Shown here piece by piece: positions 5,826 to 9,789 of a stretch of 9,789 nucleotides of DNA. The DNA comes from Bacteroidaceae bacterium (GTDB lineage Bacteria > Bacteroidota > Bacteroidia > Bacteroidales > Bacteroidaceae). Where the stretch lies: positions 1 to 9,789 of the forward strand of contig JAILIJ010000236.1 in the NCBI GenBank assembly GCA_024695315.1. The letters are read 5' to 3'. The position numbers were made by a program, and so were the translations under genes. Below the pieces are notes generated by a model. The model was not told where the DNA came from and ran no database searches. It was given only the letters and a program-made list of their open reading frames with translations. How positions within the stretch are numbered: position 1 is the stretch's first letter; each line of letters opens with the position of its first letter.

Positions 5826-7190
5826 ATGAAAAAGTGTATTATCATTTTACTTGTGGCATGTATATTATGTCCTAATTTGGTTGCAAAAACGGTACGTACC
5901 AATTCTTCGGCACGTAAGACTCGCATCACTCAATATGCGGATTCTGTTGGTAGTGCGTTTTCTAATCAGTTGGCGGCCAAAGCATCTGAAAGTTTAAGCA
6001 CGTCTGATGAGTCTGATGTGACTCTTTCCCCCTATTTGTTCAAATTGATAGGACAGGGTATGTATTATAGTTCTGCAGTCAAGAATAGTCTTGATATTGA
6101 TTGGGATGAGGATTCTGAATTTGAGTCAGAATCTGAGGCTATGCAATATAGAGACGAAATAAATAGAAGTGTAGACGATTTGCTTGCTTCTGTTTATACT
6201 ACTTCTCCTGCACATTTCTCTCATTATGACACACAACTTGAGGGCGAATCTTTGATAGATCAGCCACAGGAGGCAAAACCTGCAAGTGAACAGTTAGAAG
6301 ATATATTTGACAATTCTAGTATTATACATGATGTGACAGAGGTCGTAGGCCCGCTTGATGTGGATCTACAGGTTACTAAACCTAATTTTTGGAAGACTAC
6401 AGGTCGATTTTCTTTGCAATTTACACAAAACTATATGTCTGAGAATTGGTATAAAGGTGGAGATAATAATGGAACAATGCTTTCTCAACTTTTTCTTTCT
6501 GCCAATTATAACGACCAGAAGAGAATACAGTGGGATAACTCACTTGACTTACGCCTTGGATTTGTAACTACTTCAAGTGACTCTTGCCATAATTTCTTAA
6601 CTAATAATGATAAGATCAATCTCAATTCAAAGTTTGGAGTAAAGGCAAGCAAGTCTTCTTGGTACTATACTTTCTCTATGCAGGCTTATACTCAGTTCTT
6701 GCCAGGTTATAAGTCAAATGATAGAAAAGAGTATTCTAATTTCCTTGCTCCTTTGGATGTCAACGCATCTATCGGTATGGATTATAAGCCAAAATTGAAA
6801 AATCCTGACAATTCTTTGTCATTGGCTTTGCTCCCACTTTCTTATAAATTACGTTATATAGGTTCTGACGATGAGAACATTCATTCCGCATATAGTATGA
6901 TTGATGAAAGCGTGACTCACGACTTCGGTTCCCGTTTGGAGTATACACATTCTTTCAAGTTATTGTCTAATCTTTCTTGGAGATGTCGACTATATTATTA
7001 CACAACTTACGAGTATGTTGAAATGGAAATGGAGAATGCTTTTTCTTTCTCATTTAATAAGTATTTAACAGCAGATTTCTATACATTATGGCGATTTGAT
7101 GATAATCGTAATCCAAAATATAAGGATGATAACCTTGGATATTTCCAGTTTAAGGAGTATCTGACTCTCGGACTTTCATATTCATTCTAA
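5826..7190 (+). CDS. DUF3078 family outer-membrane beta-barrel protein
   Basis: A 454-aa exported protein of unknown function. The signal peptide is MKKCIIILLVACILCPNLVA, with cleavage likely after Ala20. Residues 21-180 form a low-complexity, Ser- and acid-rich periplasmic or linker part (for example DWDEDSEFESESEA, 92-105). From about 185 the sequence matches the DUF3078 pattern of Bacteroidetes: NFWKTTGRFSLQFTQNYMSE (187-206), then NWYKGGDNNG (207-216), then alternating amphipathic strands rich in Tyr, Phe and Trp. The chain ends in LTLGLSYSF, the terminal aromatic being the usual beta-barrel assembly signal. The family's role is not known. It is followed after 8 bp by the MORN-GH25 gene and is probably co-transcribed with it, suggesting a shared envelope function. 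Confidence 0.85.
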   Translation: MKKCIIILLVACILCPNLVAKTVRTNSSARKTRITQYADSVGSAFSNQLAAKASESLSTSDESDVTLSPYLFKLIGQGMYYSSAVKNSLDIDWDEDSEFESESEAMQYRDEINRSVDDLLASVYTTSPAHFSHYDTQLEGESLIDQPQEAKPASEQLEDIFDNSSIIHDVTEVVGPLDVDLQVTKPNFWKTTGRFSLQFTQNYMSENWYKGGDNNGTMLSQLFLSANYNDQKRIQWDNSLDLRLGFVTTSSDSCHNFLTNNDKINLNSKFGVKASKSSWYYTFSMQAYTQFLPGYKSNDRKEYSNFLAPLDVNASIGMDYKPKLKNPDNSLSLALLPLSYKLRYIGSDDENIHSAYSMIDESVTHDFGSRLEYTHSFKLLSNLSWRCRLYYYTTYEYVEMEMENAFSFSFNKYLTADFYTLWRFDDNRNPKYKDDNLGYFQFKEYLTLGLSYSF

Positions 7191-7198
7191 AATAATAT

Positions 7199-9154
7199 AT
7201 GGATATAATGAAAAAAACATGGGTAAGGGTTACTTTTATAGTAATTCTTACCATTGTTATTTTATTGGGGATAGTTGAGATTTTTTACCTCAATCGTACT
7301 TATTCAGCAGCAGAAATGCGTCGCGTTGCTGTCCTTGTACAACATAGGACAGGATATGCTATTACCGCTAATGGCAAGGATATTTTATATTTTAGAGAAA
7401 TGTCGGCTGATAGTGTTTTTTTACATTTGGATTCGTTGGAGAACAATGCGTTAAAATCGTATTATTCTACAGGAGTATGGATTAATGAAAAGTCCTATAT
7501 CCCCTCATGTTACGGTACTATTCTTGCACATGATTTTTCTCCAGATGTGGATAGTATTGCAAAGAGCTATTCTTTAGATGTTGATATTATTTTGAGACTA
7601 AATATCTTGAGATTGAAGTCAGACATTCGAGGAATGGAAGATATTAAAAGTGAACTTGATTATTATCTTTCTGTACACGATTTAATGGATAACGAGTTTG
7701 ATCGTGTGTCATCTTTTGCCGTTGAAAATAATGAAAAGCTTCGTGCTGCAAGAAGATATTTGGATGTGTTGAATAATTTGCGAGCAAGTGAGAATATTAC
7801 CATACGCCCTATATCCAAATATAATATCTCTGTAAATGGCGATTCTTTGATGCAGAAGGTTAATTGTCGTGTTTTGCCTTTTGTGAAAGAAAAAGATGAA
7901 TATGTGTCCTCTTTACAGAAGGCTCATCTTCCTAAAGCTGCAATAATTCTTCAAACAGATTCTATGGTTTTACCGACAAGATCTTTTGCTGTTTCATTAC
8001 CTTTGATTTGTGATTTCAGCTATGAAATGTCAGATAGTGTCTATGTGCTTAGATATAAGAAGAAAAAGATACGTTTGACGGCTTTGAAAGATGCATTTGC
8101 TGATTTACCAATGTTTACACGCGGAGGAAGATTTAATGGTTTCACTCCTGTTACATGCCATCATATTGGTGAAGCTGACACTTTGGGATATAAAGTACTC
8201 GGTAAAACCGATGTTGATTCTTTGCTTAAGGGGACTTTCACGGATTCGCTTGGTACGTATCGCGGTCAGATGACTTATGAAGGAAAACCAACGGGTATAG
8301 GTGTGTTTAAATATAAGGATGGCGGATATTATGAGGGTGAATGGCATAATGGCAAGCGACATGGAAATGGTTTTTATGTCAAGGATGGTGAGATGGTTAA
8401 AGCTGGTGAGTGGAGCGAAAATAAGTATAGGGGAGAGCGTATGATATATAATTCATATCGCGTCTATGGCATAGATATATCGCGTTATCAGCATGAAATA
8501 GGTCGTAGGGTTTACGGAATTGATTGGAAGAATTTACGTATTACTCATTTGGGGGATAAGAATAGTGCTGATGCTGCAGATTCAATTGATTATCCGGTTT
8601 CTTTTGTATATATCAAATCAACCCAAGGTATCACAATAAAAAGTCGATATTATTCTTCTGATGCGAAGGCTGCCAGGCGCCATGGTATAAAGTGTGGGGC
8701 TTACCATTTCTTTTCAATCAAAGTCGATGCGCTTAAGCAAGCAAGGTACTTCTTGAATAATACTCAAATTTTAGAGTCTGATTTGCCGCCTGTCCTTGAT
8801 GTAGAGCCGACGAACAGGCAGATTGCGAAATATGGAGGTGAAGAAAAATTGTTTGATGCCATTAGGGTATGGATGACTGCCGTTGAGGCTAAAACAGGTA
8901 AACGTCCAATATTATATGTAAGTCAGAAATTTATTAAGGAACATCTTGTTAAAGCTCCTGACATTTGTGAAAAATATCAAGTTTGGATTGCTCGTTACGG
9001 AGCATATCGTCCTGAGGTTAAATTGTTGTTTTGGCAACTTACGCCATACGGACGTGTTAAAGGTATTAAAGGATATGTTGATATAAATGTCTTTAATGGT
9101 TATGCCGAACAATTCGATCTGTTCAAGGATAGTCTTTCTGTTTCGGAAGAGTAA
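7199..9154 (+). CDS. Membrane-anchored MORN-repeat GH25 lysozyme fusion
   Basis: A 651-aa protein with an N-terminal anchor (hydrophobic 9-30, positive residues before it), so most of it should face the periplasm. Residues 40-345 are not a family I can name with certainty. The start of this part (AVLVQHRTGYAITANGKDI, then STGVWI at 90-95 and GTILAHDF at 106-113) vaguely resembles the beta-strands of trypsin-like domains, but no catalytic triad can be assigned. MORN-type repeats run from about 354 to 412, best seen in YYEGEWHNGKRHGNGFY (377-393). The GH25 muramidase domain runs from 422 to about 640: YGIDISRYQ (423-431, Asp426), FVYIKSTQG (469-477), GAYHFFS (500-506), VLDVEPT (532-538, Asp534 and catalytic Glu536), FWQLTPYG (611-618) and GYVDINVF (625-632). 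It should cleave the MurNAc-GlcNAc bond. The start may be 7199 or the in-frame ATG at 7208 (MKKTW). The 8-bp gap after the DUF3078 gene indicates an operon. Confidence 0.9.
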   Translation: MDIMKKTWVRVTFIVILTIVILLGIVEIFYLNRTYSAAEMRRVAVLVQHRTGYAITANGKDILYFREMSADSVFLHLDSLENNALKSYYSTGVWINEKSYIPSCYGTILAHDFSPDVDSIAKSYSLDVDIILRLNILRLKSDIRGMEDIKSELDYYLSVHDLMDNEFDRVSSFAVENNEKLRAARRYLDVLNNLRASENITIRPISKYNISVNGDSLMQKVNCRVLPFVKEKDEYVSSLQKAHLPKAAIILQTDSMVLPTRSFAVSLPLICDFSYEMSDSVYVLRYKKKKIRLTALKDAFADLPMFTRGGRFNGFTPVTCHHIGEADTLGYKVLGKTDVDSLLKGTFTDSLGTYRGQMTYEGKPTGIGVFKYKDGGYYEGEWHNGKRHGNGFYVKDGEMVKAGEWSENKYRGERMIYNSYRVYGIDISRYQHEIGRRVYGIDWKNLRITHLGDKNSADAADSIDYPVSFVYIKSTQGITIKSRYYSSDAKAARRHGIKCGAYHFFSIKVDALKQARYFLNNTQILESDLPPVLDVEPTNRQIAKYGGEEKLFDAIRVWMTAVEAKTGKRPILYVSQKFIKEHLVKAPDICEKYQVWIARYGAYRPEVKLLFWQLTPYGRVKGIKGYVDINVFNGYAEQFDLFKDSLSVSEE

Positions 9155-9178
9155 GACATTTTGTATAATATAAAGTAT

Positions 9179-9216
9179 AAAAAAGGGGTGCTTAGGTCTC
9201 GCGACTTGTGCACCCT
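9179..9216 (-). terminator. Intrinsic terminator on the minus strand, GCGA tetraloop
   Basis: On the minus strand GGGTGC (9215-9210) pairs with GCACCC (9191-9186). An inner helix, AAGTC/GACCT with one A-C mismatch, closes a GCGA tetraloop of GNRA type. Six T residues follow (9184-9179), exactly where an intrinsic terminator needs them. On the plus strand the hairpin also folds (G-U pairs replace the mismatch, and the loop is TCGC) but no T-run follows. The orientation of the T-run therefore shows that it mainly serves a leftward transcript, although it may weakly stop the GH25 operon. Confidence 0.8.
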
Positions 9217-9352
9217 GAATTGTTCATCTATATTTACATCCCTCTAAACTAATTACCCTGAATAAACAAACCTGAAATTATTATTAAACCCCTAGTTATT
9301 TTATTTGATTTTTATCTTTTTTTGAGATTTACCTGATTATTTATCGTAATCG
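9180..9352 (-). ncRNA. Putative small RNA B (about 174 nt), between its own promoter and terminator
   Basis: A complete promoter (9387-9357) and a T-run terminator (9216-9179) bracket this stretch on the minus strand with no gene between them. The predicted RNA has a cytosine-poor, apparently unstructured leader, four UCAGG motifs (complements of CCTGA at 9332, 9271, 9257 and 9214), and the terminator hairpin. It also contains an 11-codon frame, MNNSGCTSRET, at 9227-9192, which runs into the terminator stem. The ends are not complementary, so I do not see the 6S RNA fold. I cannot assign it to a known family. It may be an sRNA, or a leader RNA whose mini-ORF controls the hairpin. Confidence 0.55.
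9192..9227 (-). CDS. Possible 11-codon ORF inside small RNA B
   Basis: ATG at 9227 opens MNNSGCTSRET, with TAA at 9194-9192 inside the terminator stem. AGAGGG lies 12 nt before the start. A matching arrangement is seen in small RNA A, where a GTG-AAC start follows AGAGGG by 11 nt. That repetition is the only reason to list it. Translation would place the ribosome on the terminator stem, as in attenuators, but such a short frame can occur by chance. Confidence 0.2.
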   Translation of the reverse strand: MNNSGCTSRET

Positions 9353-9356
9353 TGTG

Positions 9357-9387
9357 CAAAGGTACGTTTTTAATTAAAAAATACAAA
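9357..9387 (-). promoter_or_regulatory. Full consensus promoter B, TTTG-N19-TACCTTTG
   Basis: On the minus strand a -33 TTTG (9387-9384) lies 19 bp from TACCTTTG (9364-9357). This is the canonical Bacteroidetes arrangement (19-21 bp spacing) and, with promoter A, one of only two complete matches found in the window. It drives transcription leftward into a stretch with no conventional gene. Confidence 0.8.
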
Positions 9388-9415
9388 AAATGAAAAGACA
9401 AGAATCTTTCATTTT
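9384..9415 (-). terminator. Terminator A, overlapping promoter B
   Basis: On the minus strand AAAATGAAAGA (9415-9405) pairs with TCTTTTCATTTT (9398-9387, one bulged T) around a 6-nt loop. The descending arm ends in a run of six T residues. The last T's and the following G form the TTTG -33 box of promoter B, so termination of RNA A and initiation of RNA B share bases. Confidence 0.6.
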
Positions 9416-9455
9416 GTCATAATTTTCCTATTATTTCTTGCTTTGTTCTATAAAT

Positions 9456-9589
9456 ACGAATATGTGATAACAATATTCGTCCTATTTTGTGCTCACTTTG
9501 CTCATGAGTGAGCATTTATGAAAGATAATCATGATGTGTATTCCGTATATACATCAGCAAAGATGCAAAGATTTAGTCTTTGCATCTTT
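9456..9589. repeat. Four consecutive inverted repeats with unrelated sequences
   Basis: Four dyads follow each other without overlap. (1) 9456-9480: ACGAATAT/ATATTCGT, perfect 8 bp, 9-nt loop. (2) 9490-9514: TGCTCACT/AGTGAGCA, perfect 8 bp, 9-nt loop that includes part of the palindrome CTCATGAG. (3) 9533-9555: GATGTGTAT/ATATACATC, 9 bp with one G-T pair, 5-nt loop. (4) 9559-9589: AAAGATGCAAAGA/TCTTTGCATCTTT, perfect 13 bp, 5-nt loop. The arms differ between dyads, so this is not a simple repeat array. Together with the dyad at 9387-9415 there are five in about 200 bp. Confidence 0.85.
9482..9532 (-). CDS. Possible 16-codon ORF overlapping the stop of the 22-codon ORF
   Basis: ATG at 9532 opens MIIFHKCSLMSKVSTK, ending in TAG at 9484-9482. 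Its ATG shares bases with the TGA of the preceding mini-ORF (ATGA), an arrangement typical of translational coupling. It crosses inverted repeat 2. The codons coincide with hairpin arms, so the frame may be accidental. Confidence 0.15.
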   Translation of the reverse strand: MIIFHKCSLMSKVSTK

Positions 9590-9597
9590 CTGTTCAC
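9529..9597 (-). CDS. Possible 22-codon ORF inside small RNA A
   Basis: A GTG at 9597, 11 nt after AGAGGG and close behind a GGGGAGG stretch, opens a frame beginning (V/M)NRKMQRLNLCIF and ending in TGA at 9531-9529. An internal ATG lies at codon 5. The frame covers inverted repeats 4 and 3, so ribosome movement would open them. Such leader peptides are known from attenuators, but there is no run of one amino acid to suggest what would be sensed. Confidence 0.2.
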   Translation of the reverse strand: MNRKMQRLNLCIFADVYTEYTS

Positions 9598-9750
9598 TTT
9601 ATATCCTCCCCTCTGAATCGTATCCTATTCACAATCTTACCTAATACTAACTAAACTAATAACTTAAATTCTTAATAACCTAATAATTTTTTATCCCTTA
9701 TGCTATTTTTTCTATTAACATTTCTCCTAATTTTTTCCTTTTGTCTTGCA

Positions 9751-9782
9751 CAAATATATTAGTTTGCATAAATGTTTGCAAA
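9751..9782 (-). promoter_or_regulatory. Full consensus promoter A, TTTG-N20-TATATTTG, with a direct repeat in the spacer
   Basis: On the minus strand TTTG (9782-9779) lies 20 bp from TATATTTG (9758-9751), an ideal Bacteroidetes promoter directed leftward. Two copies of TGCAAAC occur at 9780-9774 and 9768-9762, 12 bp apart and therefore near one helical turn, between and overlapping the core elements. They could be an operator. The window ends 7 bp upstream. Confidence 0.75.
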
Positions 9783-9789
9783 TTTTTTA

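Larger units (their letters stand above)
9384..9746 (-). ncRNA. Putative small structured RNA A (about 360 nt)
   Basis: The minus strand between promoter A (9782-9751) and terminator A holds no ORF above 22 codons. The first ~150 nt of the predicted RNA (9744-9598) are strikingly biased, with only 4 C against 33 G, so they should be unfolded. Next come AGAGGGGAGG (9614-9605) and a GTG-AAC start. Then four successive inverted repeats fill 9589-9456. An unstructured leader followed by packed hairpins looks like a structured RNA or a regulated leader. I recognise no known class. Whether it is one RNA or the 5' leader of a longer message is undetermined. Confidence 0.5.

Noticed and set aside
9180..9352. 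6S RNA or tmRNA identity for small RNA B
   Set aside because: The ends of the predicted RNA are not complementary and no large central bubble or tRNA-like domain with a tag frame can be drawn.
9456..9555. A chromosome dimer resolution (dif) site
   Set aside because: Some dyads have roughly the right size, but I could not match the expected XerC/XerD arm sequences.
9456..9589. CRISPR array or integron attC-like sites
   Set aside because: The dyads have different sequences, with no repeated unit and no regular spacers, and no cas or integrase gene is present.
1..9789. tRNA or rRNA genes, insertion sequences, phage or conjugative modules
   Set aside because: No cloverleaf, rRNA-like stretch, transposase, integrase or terminal inverted repeat was found on either strand.

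Overview
The window is AT-rich bacterial chromosome from the phylum Bacteroidetes, most likely order Bacteroidales and Prevotella-like. The reasons are recurrent TAnnTTTG -7 promoter boxes, no consistent Shine-Dalgarno sequences, an RNase G/E and a DUF3078 outer-membrane protein of Bacteroidetes type, and a 29-residue MPNGKKKKRH... basic protein typical of the phylum. The genus is inferred from general resemblance only. There are no rRNA or tRNA genes, no transposase, phage gene or CRISPR array.

Layout. Positions 1-389 are non-coding: a long leader with a TAtcTTTG box, and two tiny ORFs directly before the first gene. Positions 390-2003 (+) encode a YbiT-like ABC-F ATPase in which one of the two ATP sites is degenerate in all its parts. 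It converges on cytidine deaminase (cdd, 2054-2533, -), and the two share a perfect 14-bp bidirectional terminator. Divergent from cdd is a secreted GH73 glucosaminidase with two LysM domains (2677-3678, +). That gene converges on RNase G/E (rng, 3755-5329, -) across a second bidirectional terminator. Upstream of rng on the same strand lie a structured ~140-nt spacer and a 29-aa basic COX24/AURKAIP1-like protein (5471-5560, -), probably ribosome-associated. A divergent promoter region (5561-5825) separates this from a probable two-gene + operon: a DUF3078 beta-barrel protein (5826-7190) and, 8 bp later, a membrane-anchored MORN-GH25 lysozyme fusion (7199-9154).

The last 635 bases (9155-9789) have no conventional gene but are highly organised. 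Read on the minus strand they contain two complete consensus promoters (TTTG-N20-TAtaTTTG at 9782-9751 and TTTG-N19-TAccTTTG at 9387-9357), each followed by a terminator-like hairpin with a T-run (9415-9384 and 9216-9179). They therefore predict two tandem small RNAs of about 360 and 174 nt. Both have a cytosine-poor leader, a shared AGAGGG...ATATA...TGAAC block, and a hairpin overlapping a mini-ORF that begins (M/V)-Asn. The longer one carries four consecutive inverted repeats. The first terminator's T-run also forms the second promoter's -33 box. This is the most promising undescribed element in the window.

Functionally the window combines translation and RNA housekeeping (ABC-F, small basic protein, RNase G/E), pyrimidine salvage (cdd), and envelope or peptidoglycan functions (GH73-LysM, DUF3078, MORN-GH25).
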